Source: Bidens hawaiensis (lineage: Eukaryota > Streptophyta > Magnoliopsida > Asterales > Asteraceae). From it: a DNA stretch of 64,000 nucleotides. Below, piece after piece: positions 22,800 through 34,905 of the stretch (positions are counted from its first letter, which is position 1; each line of letters opens with the position of its first letter). The position numbers and the translations under genes are program-made. Below the pieces are notes generated by a model. The model was not told the DNA's origin. It worked only from the letters and a program-made list of their open reading frames with translations, and did not search any database. The stretch lies in assembly GCA_021521415.1 (NCBI GenBank), contig JAIQDT010002997.1, forward strand, positions 1-64,000, written 5' to 3'.

Positions 22800-24024
22800 T
22801 GATACGATCATAATATATTAATTAAGTTTATCTTTTATTTAGTATATTTATTCTATTTTAGTTAGGTTTTCTTATTGTTTATCTTTTCCTATTTTATGTC
22901 TTTGTTTTCCTATATATTGTAATCTTCGTCTGAGAAAGAGTAAGAAAATAATTAGAAAATTGTCTTAAGTTCGGTTCTCTTATTCTCTCTTGTTATTGAA
23001 GCCTAACTCACTCTACGGGTCTATCAGGAGATTGACCAATTAGAATTGGTCTCTATCAATTTGGCATTTTCATTAGCTTACTCATGTCTCCTTCGTCCTA
23101 TGACGACATGATCATGGCCTTGTTCGAGCGACTCAACCGGTAGCTACACCATAGTGTTGCCATGGCCGCTCAACGATCCGCAAACATTGAAGCGCTACAC
23201 ACCTGCACCACATCCCTCGCAGCCGCCATCACCAAATTTACCGTCTCTGATCAACTAGAACCACCGCCACCAACTCCAACAATCGCAACAAGCATAATAC
23301 CACAACCAATAACCTTCCCAAAACTAGCCGAACAAACCAAGTCCAACATCTCCACAATTAACAAAAACCTAGCTAAACCAGCAACCCCACAACCACCACA
23401 ACTCTTATCTATGTCAATACCCAAAAAGACCTTCCATTTGGTTCTCTTTGTCAACAAGAAAAACCAAATGTCTTCAAAACTAAAACCACCACCCATTGTA
23501 ATTCCCATGCAGCATATGGCCATGTTGAACAATTCAAGCTTAAAACCTCAAACCCAAATTCAGCAAATCATGCACCACTTCAAGCCAATAACATCCCATC
23601 TAAACCGAAACCGGCGCACAAACCAGAGCCAACACTAGAACCTTTCCCAACATTCCATAGTACCGCACGACACTCTGAATCATCGCTCAAATGTGAAGTT
23701 GGGAGAAAGGTGTGGCGCCCACCATGGTATCACGTCGCAATTGAGCCTAATGCCATGGAAATATGCAAGTGCCGATCACCTTGGCGAACCGTTGTGGCTG
23801 CACCGAAGGCGGATGAAAGAGTCGAATGGCAACCACCATGGAAAACGATTTCCATTCTTGAGGATAATAGCGTTTTGAAGGGGCGAGGAATTGATATGAT
23901 CATAAATATTACTTATTTAATATATTAGTTATGTTTATCTTTTATTTAAATTTGTTATTGTATTATAGATAGATTTCCTTATTGTTTATCTTTTTATGTC
24001 TTTGTTTTCTTATATATTGTAATT
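22800..24024 (+). mobile_element. Small two-LTR retrotransposon with residual polyprotein
   Basis: LTR1 is 22800-23058 (TGATACGATCATAATATATT to GGTCTCTATCA). LTR2 begins at 23892 (TGATATGATCATAAATATTA), directly after a polypurine tract (GAAGGGGCGAGGAA, 23877-23890), and is truncated near 24024. The 833-bp interior encodes, from about 23084, MSPSSYDDMIMALFERLNR, a stop, then a proline-rich frame (23162-23638). It ends with a short frame WRPPWYHVAIEPNAM..LKGRGID (23710-23905). It seems to keep the N and C ends of a longer polyprotein with protease-RT-integrase lost, so it is a non-autonomous deletion derivative. The LTR 3' part ('ctctacgggt.tatc') recurs at 53640-53726 and 63040-63090. Confidence 0.65.
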
Positions 24025-24499
24025 TGATTAGGCTTAAATAAGAAGTTTAACTTTCCTAGAAAGACTAGGAATGATGGTACTTTTGTCATAACAAATTAAA
24101 CCCTATATCTCTTTAAAAAAACCAACTTTACCCTCTGAAGCACGGAAACGGTAGGTAAAGGTGAGTCCCCGTCCCGGGAGGACGGAAACGCTGGGGAGAC
24201 ACCGGGAAGCATTTCGGTGGCCGCTTCGGCAAATCGGGGACGTTCTAAGCAAGGTAATGGATACGTTTCAGCCAGATTTAGGGTTTATTATTTATTTTTT
24301 ACAAATTTCAAAAATAGTTTTATTATAATATAAACCAATGTGGGCTATTGGACTGACGGCAGGAATATGAAACGAACATATTATGATATTGATATATTAT
24401 TTCATGTTTATAAACAATATTAGCCTATTCTGTTTATTATCAATCTTCATCAATTCTCAATTTCTCACTTGATCGCTCTTCTTCATAAATTGATTATTG

Positions 24500-26775
24500 A
24501 TGGCTTCCCAAGACACAACACAAGGAGCATCATTTACTGCTATTCCCGTAGATGAACCACCATTCTGGGATTACGTAAAGCAAGGTATGGCAGGAGGAAC
24601 ATGAAAATTTAAGTGTCAACTTTGCGGTGAAACAAGACAAGGATCTTATTCGAGGGTTAGAGCACATATGCTTGGTATAACAGGTAATCTTTGTAGTGTT
24701 TTATACTTTTATAGAATGATAGTTATTGTAGATTGGTTGTTGTGGTTTATAGTTATTGTGTTCAAGATTCGATTATTTATGTAGGTTTGCTTATTGTAGA
24801 TTTAGAAATATTGTGCTTACATCATTATACATAAAACATAATTGTAATAATCGGTTAGTGTTATTATTTACAAGTTTATACGTAAAAGTTAAAACTCCTC
24901 TAAAGATAAAAATTTTTAGTCGGTGAAAAGTTTTGTTTTTATATATACAGCTGGGATTAGTATTTACAAGAAATCAAAAGCGAGTGACAAACTTGAGATG
25001 AAACGGCTAGAAGAAGCGTATGAAGAGAAGAAAGCCCAATCAAAACCGAAAGAAGTCGGGTTGCCATGTGAAGTTGGTTTTGGATTTAAGAAAAGAAAAT
25101 GTATTACACCACCTATTGATAGACTTTTTGGTGTTGAAATAAAGGACCAATTGGATCAAGAAATAGGAAGAATGTTTTATACATAAGGTTTACCTTTTAA
25201 TCTTGCAAGAAACCCACACTATGTTAGGGTTTTTCGGTTTGCTACTAATAATAAAATTGTTGGTTATGTATCTCCTATTTTTTATAAGCTCATAACAATG
25301 TTACTGCAAAAAGAAAAAAGAGAATGTTCACTGGCTATTGGAACGAGTATGGTTTTCATGGGAAGAAAAAGGTGTGACTATTGTGAGTGATGGTTGGAGT
25401 GACCCTACAAGAAAGCCTCTAATCAATTTCATGGTTACGTTAGGCAGTGGTCCTATGTTTCTAAAGGCAGTGAATTGTTTTGGGGATGTAAAAGATAGCT
25501 TTTTTATTGCTAATTTGATGAAAGAATTCATCAATGAAATTGATCACCAAAATGTTGTGAAAATCATTTCTCACAATGCAGCAAATTGTAAGGCAGCTGG
25601 AGAGATTATAGAGAGCCAGTTTCCTAACATCTATTGGACACCATGTGTTGTTCATACGCTTAATCTTGCTTTGAAGAACATTTTATCACCATGGTATGTG
25701 GAAACAAATACAACACCATATGACGAGTGCAACTGGATAAAAGAAGTTCACACAGATGCGCTTGTAAAAAATATTTCATCATGAAGCATAACATGAGACA
25801 CTCGATTCTCAACAAGTTTTCTCCTATTAGACTGCTTTCGGTTGCCGATACTCTCTTTGCCTCCATCATTGTGATGCTAAAGAGATTGAAACTTATCAAA
25901 GGGGGTCTTCAAGCTATGGTTATAACCAAGATGACAGTGTGAAAGAAAACTTTGTTAAGAAAATATTGTGGATGATGAACGGTGGGAAAAAGTATCATAT
26001 ATTCTTAGTTTCACTAGACCTATATATGAGAAAATTAGAGTTTGTGACACCGACAAACCATGTTTACATGTGGTGTATGAGATGTGGGATTCGATGATTG
26101 AGAAAGTGAAGATTGAAATCTACAAGAAATAAAAACGTCAGATGTCTGAATTAAGTCCCTTTTATGATGTTGTGCATGGTATTTTACAGGCTTGATGGAC
26201 AAAGAATAACACTCCCCTACATTGTTTAGCTCACTCTTTAAATCCAAGGTATATGATTTTAAACTATATGCTTAATTTCTTTTATGTACTTATGTTTTGA
26301 GTTTTGAATGTTGTAGATATTATATAGTGATATATGGCTAATTGAGTATTTTAAAAGAATGGCTCCACATAGGGACGGAGAAATTTCACAAGAAAGGATT
26401 AAATGATTTCGAAGGTTATTTCCTAATAATGATGGGTATAACAAATTTCTTATGAGTATGCAAAGTTTTCAATGAAGAGTGGTCATTTTCAGGATTTAGC
26501 ATGCCTAATTCTTCTTCTTGTGCTGAGCGTAATTGGAGTACTTATGCATTCATTCACTCGCTTAGGTGGAACAAATTGACTACTAGTTGTGTTGAAGACT
26601 TGGTTTATGTCCACAATAATCTTCATCTTTTGTCAAGGAATCCGAATGATGATGTAAATATGTGGGATGTGGGTGAAATGCATTTTATTCAATGGAAGAT
26701 GTTGAGTTTTTAGAGGTTGTCGATCTCTCGCTAGATGAATCAGAGTTTGAAAACGATTTGATTATTTATAAATGA
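24500..26775 (+). pseudogene. hAT-type transposase pseudogene (BED finger, DUF659, hAT C-terminus)
   Basis: It starts MASQDTTQGASFTAIPVDEP at 24500. A BED-type zinc finger follows (FWDYVKQ, FKCQLCGETRQG, RVRAHMLG; one stop in it). A probable intron (GTAATC at 24685 to TACAG at 24950) separates exon 2, SIYKKSKASDKLEMKRL. A DUF659-like core lies at 25338-25784 (VTIVSDGWSDPTRKPLINF, PCVVHTLNLALKNIL). The hAT dimerisation region is at 26500-26770 (SSSCAERNWSTYAFIHS, VYVHNNLHLLSR). Stops and frameshifts at about 25180, 25330, 25785 and 26140-26480 disable it. Clear terminal inverted repeats were not found. Confidence 0.8.
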
Positions 26776-29496
26776 TAATTAATATAAACCTGTGGTTGAT
26801 ATAGCTTTTTTGGAGTTTCAACTTTATATCAATATAAATTTATTTTGGACTTTGTTTAATATAGTTGTATTTTTTTAAATTTTTTTGCCGTAACCTTCCC
26901 ATCCCGGTATCCTGGTCCCGTACCCATTCTTGTGTTACTTAGACTTTACCTCACCATCTCCCAACCCACACCGTCACAATCACCACCCCACCCTTGCCGT
27001 AGACACGTCTCACCATCATTGCCGCCTCATCAAAGAACTCCATGGCGTGAATCGTCAACTACCGTTCGAACTCAAATGACAAAGATTCGGACGCGTTTGT
27101 TTTCTCCGGTCAATTCACGAAAACACACATCGGACTCCGTTACACGCAACCTAATCGGCGCTCTCGTAAACTGTCACCGCAATATTAAGCACGTCGTGCT
27201 GACGACCAACGGATGTAGACGGAGGAGAACGCCGGAGTTCCGATAACTGCAGTGGTTTTTGGAAGAGGTTAATGTATTGCTGTAACTTATGAAATAATTA
27301 AATATATCATAGGATTTGAATTAAAAACCAACGTAGTGTTTGAGGTTGAATTTGAGGAACCAGGATTAAGCAATGCAAAATTGAGAGTTAAGATATGAAA
27401 TTAACAGTTGGTGACACCGATGGAGATGGGTAAAACGGAATTATTTTTTCGGATTTCCATGGTTAGGATGAGATAACCGTGGCCCTAAATTTGGGAGCTG
27501 GGACAGGGTTTTTAGGGTTATAAGAGCATTTTCGTTGGGTTCTTCATATCTCTCTTTAAATTTTAACTAAAAACTAAAATTTCTTAAATTTATACATCAT
27601 TTTTAAAAACCTCCCCTAACCCATTCTCCATTTCTATCTTTATATTCTTTTTTTATTATATTTTTCTCTTTCTTCCATTTATATCTTATTATATCTTAAC
27701 TACTAACTATTTTGTCTTAATAAAAATTTTTATTTTAAACTAATATTATTACCAACGGGACACCTCAAATGCATTAATGTATTACCAATAACACACTACT
27801 ACCAACAAAATCCAAATTACAATCCGATGCTTTATCAATAAAATAGAAATCTGCTACTATGAATAAAATGTAACCTAATTACAATATTACTCCTTAACAA
27901 TCAACATTCTATAAATGTTGGTGTGGCGATTCTCCTATCATGTTTCTTGCAATGATTTTTGTCTTCCAATCCGGATGAGTTCTCTCAAATTTTGGGGCCG
28001 TTAACGCCTCGACCATCTTAAGTACATTAATATGTATTTGAATTCAAATAATAATAGCAAAGATACCAAATAGACCATCGGATGATGCAAATGATTAGTT
28101 GATAAGTAACTCCTTTTTGTATGCTTATAAAAAAGATTTCCAATTACCAAAAACTACATAGAACCAAGGCTGCAAAAAGTATATGGAAGTTGAAAGACCC
28201 CTAAAATATAAAGATAAAAAAACAGGCATCAAGGTAAAGGGGATATAAACATGCCTTTCCATTCAAAATTTTAATGTAAACCATTTGATCGATCACTTGG
28301 AAATATGAACAAAGACATTTGAACACACTGTTAGCCTAAAAACTCTATCTGCTCATTTACAAATTCTTCTAGCTTCTCCTAAATGTATAGTGAATTAGCT
28401 AAATGCATCTTTTGCGTACTACTACCACTACTCTTTTAAAACAACTAACGTGACATTATAATGGTTCTACTGTTTTTTTAACTTAAAATTATGTCATTAC
28501 CATCCAATGTTATGAATGTATCATTTGTATTTCACTACAAATGTTATTCAGGGAATGCAAGCTGGAACTATTGTAGTGCATTTATGAATTGAACACATCA
28601 GAAAGTTACTATTCTAAGACTTACAGAACTCAAGGGAGATATCACCCATGTCAATAAAGGTGCACACATGCCAACACTTGAAGATGATTCAGTACTATGT
28701 GTGTCATCTTCTTCTGAAAACAAACAATTTGCGACCATCTAATGAGCCTATGCAGACCCCCCGTCTTCGGCAGCAAAGCTCGACCCATTCCAAACTTCTT
28801 CAGCCACTTCTGAAACAACCCTCGGGGTCAGGCAGGGTGACTTTAAAGATCATGTTTTATGCTAAATAATTAAAAGGCGAATAATAATATTTATTTAGCA
28901 GTTTCATTCTTTGAACTTTAGCCATTGAACCAAATTCTAATCATATGTGATAAAGGTATTTTCAAAAGGCGATGCTTAAATGGCTGTTAAAATGGTTTTA
29001 CAAACTCACAAATAGTAATACATGGGTGAAATTACTTTGCTAACAATCATCAATAGGAGTTCAAAGCCAAAGCATATTGCAAGCAATGGAAAACATTCAG
29101 TTGCATCATTATTCTTCGGGACTTGATGCAAAAGTGAAGAATAAAAGACACCAATAATGTTAAGTGTGCAGGACTATGAATCAATTGATCATTTTTTTTA
29201 CTTGAACCTGGCTGTAGTGGTTATGCGTTGCCACGGTAAAAGGCTTTTTAGGGTTCATTGATACCAAATATTGTTGTTTAAGGATATGGTAAGCAAAACT
29301 AACTTGTGCCTTATTACTGGCCTGTTTACATACTCTGCGATATTGTCAAAAGTAAGTTCATCATTGAATAACTTTGCAAATCCCGAAATTTCATATTAGC
29401 AACATCACCGCATGTTCTCACCAAATGAAGCATTTTTTCAAAGGGAACTTAAAAGTAACTGTTATACTATAACTCTTCAAATTAGAAAAAATAAAA
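26776..29496. other. No recognisable gene; AT-rich DNA with a GC-richer patch
   Basis: 26930-27245 is open for 104 codons and rich in Pro, Arg and Thr, with no domain I know; it may be a hAT tail or a gene remnant. 27530-27660 has a MITE-like 'gagcattttcgttgggttct' start without a defined partner end. 28648-28869 is a 73-codon frame with no recognisable features. The rest looks noncoding. Confidence 0.4.
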
Positions 29497-29505
29497 TATA
29501 ATAAA

Positions 29506-30007
29506 GGCAATTTGGATTTTAATAATCCCAACTTAATGCAGTTGGCCGATAATAATCTCAACTTTGAAAATAGCTGTCACTGGTCCCAACTTTCACACTA
29601 TTTGTTTTCATTGGACCTTCGTTAAAAAAAACTTAACAGCGATAAGTTTTTTCCAAATTTCAAACTGATATTTTAGGGCTTTTAATAGGAATGAGGATAC
29701 GAGTCAATTGATGTAAGACTTACTTACAAACGGTGGTCCAAAAGACTAAAGGATGCTTCGATTCCGTTGTTTAAACTTTTAATTAACAAAAATCAAGTTG
29801 TTTGAATGGCCGTTTCGAGCTAAGTTTTATATCAATCAATTCGTATTCTCATTCTGATCAAATGCCCTAAAACATCAATTTGAAATTTGGAAAAAACTTA
29901 ACGTCGTTAAAAATTTTTAACGGAGATCCAATGAAAACAAATAGTGTCAAAGTTGGGATTATTATCGGCCAACTACATTAAGTTGGGATTATTAAATCCA
30001 ATTTTCC
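29506..30007. mobile_element. Mutator-type foldback MITE, 9-bp TSD TATAATAAA
   Basis: A 502-bp element with long terminal inverted repeats. The left end GGCAATTTGGATTTTAATAA matches the complement of the right end (GGAAAATTGGATTTAATAAT). Pairing continues through 'cccaacttaatg.agttgg', 'ccgataataatc' and 'actatttgttttcattgg', for about 180 bases per arm. TATAATAAA at 29497-29505 and 30008-30016 is a perfect 9-bp duplication, typical of Mutator-like elements. No transposase. Confidence 0.9.
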
Positions 30008-30021
30008 TATAATAAAACACC

Positions 30022-31014
30022 TGAAGAAACACTAACCGGACCCCGGACAGATTACTGGTAACCTGGGGGCTAGATAGATGTTTCCCACGAGGGGTTAGAC
30101 CCTTGGAAGATGGTTCTTCTGATAACCTGCAAAACAGACACCGTGAGCTCGTCACTGAGAAGGGGGGGGGGGGTTCCTCCTTGTGACCACCCTCCGGCGT
30201 GAGAATCAGACTAGATTGCTCTTTAAATATAAAAGTATATTAAGAGGTTGCTAGAGCAGATATCAGGTATAATATGATGATAATGTGATAAGATATGATA
30301 GGATGAGATGGTCATACCATTTGTGGTATTTATAGCCGAAGGTAAGTTTCCAAGGAGGTATGGCCGGCTGCAACAGTGTTCCTGTTCCACCAACAGTAGC
30401 CTACGCACGTGCCCTGCTGGTAGTTGGTGGGTAGGTAGCGGCTGATAGCGACCAGGCCTGCTGTATACTATTCCTTTTCTACCAACTGCCGGCTACGCAC
30501 GTGGTATGACAATAGTTGGTGAGTAGGCAGCGGCTAATAGTGACATACAGTGTAGGAGCATGCTGCTCGCCATACTGTTGTCCATAAGCTGTCGTATCTT
30601 TAGTCAGATCTTTTTCCCATACCTCGTCAGGTACAGTACAGAAGATCTTCCCGTATCGTACGGACTGGCTTATTTGGGCGGGAGTATTCCCCCTCCCGCC
30701 CTTGTGCGGGATTGTTCCCGGCTTCGCTCATTCCTTCAGGTGACACTGAGTGATTGAGAGCTAAGTGCCTTGTGCGTGTAGCCTTGCTGCGCGGGTGGCC
30801 TTCCCTGATGGCTTGTATCCGAGGCTGCGGGGACAGGCGGAGTCCTTCACCATCGGGAGGCATTTCCTGCGGGACCAGCTTGCGTACTGCGCGTAAGGAC
30901 GTCACGTCTCTGAGCATGGTTGGTCCTGCGGATCCAGTTGGTTTCTGCGCAGACGTCCCTCTTCAAGGTGAGTCTTGCGGGTCCAACTGGGCTCTGCTGG
31001 GACCTACCTCTTCA
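30022..31014 (-). mobile_element. Solo LTR, TSD ACACC
   Basis: A 993-bp sequence starting TGAAGAAACACTAACC and ending CTACCTCTTCA, so its termini are the inverted TGAAGA/TCTTCA. It is flanked by ACACC at 30017-30021 and 31015-31019. Minus orientation is preferred because of a TATAAATA box on that strand near 30330. It has an 11- or 12-base G run at 30163-30174 and a GC-rich right half. It inserted directly beside the TSD of the Mutator MITE. Overlapping open frames on both strands in the GC-rich half look fortuitous. Confidence 0.85.
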
Positions 31015-31019
31015 ACACC

Positions 31020-32237
31020 TATAACCTAACTTGCAAACAAACACACGCACCCCTAAATAAAATCACAAATAATAAGATGCAACCCAATGTCCCAATCTGT
31101 AAATAAATAAATTCTCAAAACAATAGCAACACACCAGGTTGGAAAAATAAGACCCTAATTTCCTAACAATGCAATCATGTTTATTGACAAGATATAAAAA
31201 AAGCCTAAACACAAACACGATTGTAAGAAAAATCAAGTACCTGCTAAGAAGAAGTCGCCATTTAGAATAGAATCGGTAGAGACGCAGAAGACCGACAACT
31301 TACCTTAGACCAATGTGAATTAACATATATATAAAATTATATACCGAAGATGCAATGACGTTTACTAAAGCCGATTCTTTTCGGAAAACACAAAATCAAA
31401 GAAACCATCAGAAAGGGGGGAAAACGGACCAAAAAGTTGATAACCAAACAGGCCGACAAAGAAGAGAGGCCCGCCTCCGTCAGCATATTACGAATGCACG
31501 GCGGGGCAAAAGAACCGGACTATTGTCTACAATCTTCTTTAGTTAAAGTCGTATAATACTCCTTTACTTGAGAACCATTTACTTTTGAACTGAAATTATT
31601 ATAACACATGGTTAAGACATTATTATACATCATTAAACATAAGATTAAGGAAAAAAGTGATTAAAGCATAAACTTTACATCAACTGCAGTTTCCCTTGCA
31701 GTAGGTCTATGGATAAGGTCCAACAACTCTTCACAGGTTTTCGATTTCTACAGCTCTTTAAACGACTTCTTATTATGTAAAGCTTCAAGATCCATAAGGT
31801 CATCTTCCTCAGTTCTAGGCGGATTCGGGTTCGATTACCGGGCCACCCAATTGTCTACCATCTCCTTGTCCAGCCCAACCGCCCGGCCCGGTGATTACCT
31901 ACCTTTCCTGATTCACATTCCTACCACTCCAATTATTCGAATTCGACTCGTTATGCTTAAGTCAAACGAGACCAAACAGTTATAATTGTTCCCAACACAG
32001 TTATTTACAGTAGTGAGGAATGATGAAATGTAGGTGTCAACCTCCTTAAAATTTTTGCAAATAAAATACTAGTACCAACGCAAATCATGATCATTTAATG
32101 TTACCTCAAGTATACACTTAAGCACATAATTCTAAACAGAAAATCAACCATCAAAATAAAGTTTAAGACCGACCCTAACACAAAAAATAGGCATAAATAT
32201 TTCCATGTAGAACCAAAAATAGGCTAAGCTGATTATC
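31020..32237. other. No gene seen
   Basis: AT-rich sequence with a short 63-codon frame at 31355-31546 that has no recognisable features. A stretch at 31815-31880 ('cgggttcgattaccgggcc') is slightly tRNA/SINE-like but has no A box. It probably includes the 3' flank of the Harbinger ORF1 relic that follows on the minus strand. Confidence 0.4.
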
Positions 32238-34077
32238 TCAAGTATGATTGCGCCTCATTATGATTTCCCTTTGAAGTTCCTCAAAATATACCCGCTGGAT
32301 TTGTGACATGCTACTCATGATCATCATAATCCGTTGTTTTGACTCTTTCTTTGCAAACTTCATCTTCTCCACTTGCAACCGCCACCTTTTATCTTCAACT
32401 TTTTTGTCATAATTAATCTTCTTGGACTGCAATCTCAAACTTTCATCTTCAACTTTTCTGTCATACTCCATCTTCTCAGCCTTAAGTCGATAAAACTCTT
32501 TCTCTTGAACCCGTGACTCCTCTAAAAGAGCATACCTCACCTTTCTGATTTGGATGATTTCCTCGGTTTGCATAGTTTCGGCCATTCGTTTTTGTTTTGT
32601 AGCATTCCTACCCATTGGTCGGTCTAATTCGACAACTCAATGTCGATCACATTACATATTGGAGACGGGGTTGTGTTCGGGGATGAGTTGGGGGTCGAAG
32701 TCGGGACCATCGTCTTCCTCTTCTTTGGGACAGACAGAGACAGAACTACAGGAGGGTCCGGGGGTCCGTTGACCCTCCGGCCGGCCACTGTATGTTTTAA
32801 CTGGTGTACTCGACGTGAGAAGCTTTTTTTGCGTTTTGACCCTCTATATTATCTTCTTAAGAGTAAATACATCTGAAAGAATATAGTAAGATTGTAATTT
32901 TAAGAAATTTCCGGCTTACGGACGCTGATTATTTGTGCAAATTACAGAAGCAAAATGAGGAAGATGAAGATGTGGTTTAATAGAATATGAATATTTAATA
33001 GTTTTAGGTATATAGGTGTTGTTTTCTAAATGCAGTTTCTTTAATAGGCTCCATGCCCAAAGTAAGATTTTCTTATATTTTTTATTTTACTGTTTTTTTC
33101 ACAAATTGTTTCAACTTTTAAACCCCTTTTTAATTATTCTATTTTGAATATTGTTTCAGAGTTAAAAGTATCATTATTTCTTTTAATTTAACGTTTATAT
33201 TTAAATATATCTATCTATATATGAAATTGGTTTAATTAGTTAAATTTAATATTGTTAACTTATTTAACTAAGTTACTATGTATTATTTACTTAACACTAA
33301 CATAACCGAGTTCAAAAGGTTAAATGATGAAGCTATTAGTAATCAGGCCTTGTGTAAATGAATTATTGATGTACAACGAGTATAAAGCATTTCTATTATG
33401 ACCCTCCAACTTTAAACTTCTAGTTCTGTCACTGGGGACAGATATTGTGGGACGCGAATTCCATTTAGGTTCGCCCTTCAATATGTGCCAACAATGCTCA
33501 AACTGAAAGATGCACTTTTCTATTGATTGGTACATGATCTTCGCCCTATCAAAATTTCATTAAACAAATAAAATGTGTATTAGAAAAAACAGAACAAAAA
33601 TAAAATAGTCTCAAAACAAGAGAGTGGAAATTTTACCTTATCATTCTTAGTTATACCATGTTGATTTATCCTTCAACTTGATCTAGGTATGAACAAAAGC
33701 TATTTGTGGCCTTTTGAATGCACGACCATCATTGTGTTAAAGACTTAACTGACCGCTCGGTTGTGGTTTCTTTATGTTCATGAAAGTATTTAAATATTTA
33801 TGCCCAGAAGTGAGAGCTCTTTTGATCCGTTCCTTTTATGGCATCAAGGCTGCAATTTAGCCATGCAGAGACAAGTAACTCGTCTTCTTTTGAGGTGAAG
33901 TTTGTACCCCTCATTGACCTCTTAACATTGGTTGAATTGCTAGAGGGTAAGGGTAGAGAGTCACTAAGGTTCACGAGAGAGTTTCCACTAAGAAGACTGG
34001 TGAAGCACATATCCGGGTCCTGTGAATCCATCCCCTAGTCTTGTAAATCCATATCCTAATCTTGTGAATCCATATCA
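32238..34077 (-). pseudogene. PIF/Harbinger-type Myb/SANT ORF1 pseudogene
   Basis: The minus strand begins MDSQD at 34077, a short phrase repeated three times (34016-34077) with two stops. The SANT/trihelix-like domain follows: NFTSKEDELLVSAWLNCSLD, AIKGTDQKSSHFWA, a stop, then FKYFHEHKETTTERSVKSLT. After a probable short intron (about 33570-33640) comes YQSIEKCIFQFEHCWHILKG with EPKWNSRPT (33535-33425). The last part is MGRNATKQKRMAETMQ (32615) and a charged coiled-coil tail (LKAEKMEYDRKVEDESLRL) to 32238. In Asteraceae such proteins are often labelled 'glutathione S-transferase T3-like', but the fold is the DNA-binding ORF1 of Harbinger transposons. No transposase ORF is adjacent. Confidence 0.75.
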
Positions 34078-34616
34078 TGACTAAGTAAACTGAATAATGA
34101 TACAAAAGTGAGAAACATGATCAACCATGTTCAACACAATAACTATATTTAGTATATTTAAAAAATACCTAAACATTAATATCTTTTAAGGCGCAAAAAT
34201 ATCATTACAATTACAGAACATAAAAGTATCAAAAAGTTTAAACCATAACAAACGGTTTGGTTTGCGCTTTATACCAAAAACCGGTTGTATAAAACCGGGC
34301 CGGATCGTAAGCTTTTATTACATTTTATTATTTTAATATTTATATTAACTAAAACTTGATTAAAATATTATTAGCTAGCTTAAAGTCCAAAATCTCAAAG
34401 CACAAACCTGCATCTTTATAACAAAAATTCTTCATATTTATTGAAGTTTAAAAGAGGTATAGCAATTGTTCCTTATTTATAAAACTTCAACCATATTCAG
34501 ATCATTAGTTGTAATTTTAGAGTTTGCCAATTACAAATCTCAAACTGTGAAACAAAACTGAAATTAACCCTTAGTAACGGTTTGGTTTGGTTTGGTTCGG
34601 TTTTAGATCTTCATAA
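34078..34616. other. AT-rich spacer with pyrimidine/GGTTTGG words; no gene
   Basis: Contains 'aacggtttggtttg' words at 34250 and 34577-34600 and 'aaaaccgggccgga' at 34290. These words are common in small DNA transposons, but no terminal repeats with a target duplication could be defined. Confidence 0.4.
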
Positions 34617-34905
34617 TCCTGTTAATACTGATCTTGTTGCTACTGATTCTGTGCTTTCTGATGAGGTGACTACTGATGAAAATATCACGAATCTTCCAAA
34701 TGATGTGGTAGTTCTTGGTGAAGTTATGCCTCGAACTTTATCATATCACCCAGAGAAGAATATCATAGGAGATCTTAATTCTGGTGTTCGTACTTGAAGT
34801 CAGATTGATCAAAGTTTGAGTTATTACTATTCTCAAGTTGCTCCTCTTCAAAAATCGGTTCTCATTTAAATGTTTCATTTCTCAAATTGAACTGAAGACA
34901 TACAA
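34617..34905 (+). pseudogene. Misplaced Copia pol fragment upstream of gag
   Basis: This 290-bp piece encodes TDSVLSDEVTTDENITNLPN, GEVMPRTLSYHPEKNIIGDL, then SQIDQSLSYYYSQVAPLQ and TEDIQASL with stops. It is closely similar to the integrase-RT linker of the same element at 39700-39864 plus 46008-46135. It ends at 'acaagcaagctt', where gag sequence ('gaaagatactgtcacc') takes over. Thus a copy of mid-pol replaces the normal region before gag. Confidence 0.75.

Noticed and set aside
24020..24420. hAT terminal inverted repeats flanking the transposase relic
   Set aside because: GC-rich patches at 24140-24250 and 26886-26930 look alike in composition but do not form an inverted repeat, and no 8-bp duplication was found.
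30627..31029. Overlapping open frames of about 90 codons on both strands in GC-rich DNA
   Set aside because: They lie inside a TSD-bounded solo LTR. GC-rich DNA gives long chance frames and no domain is recognisable.
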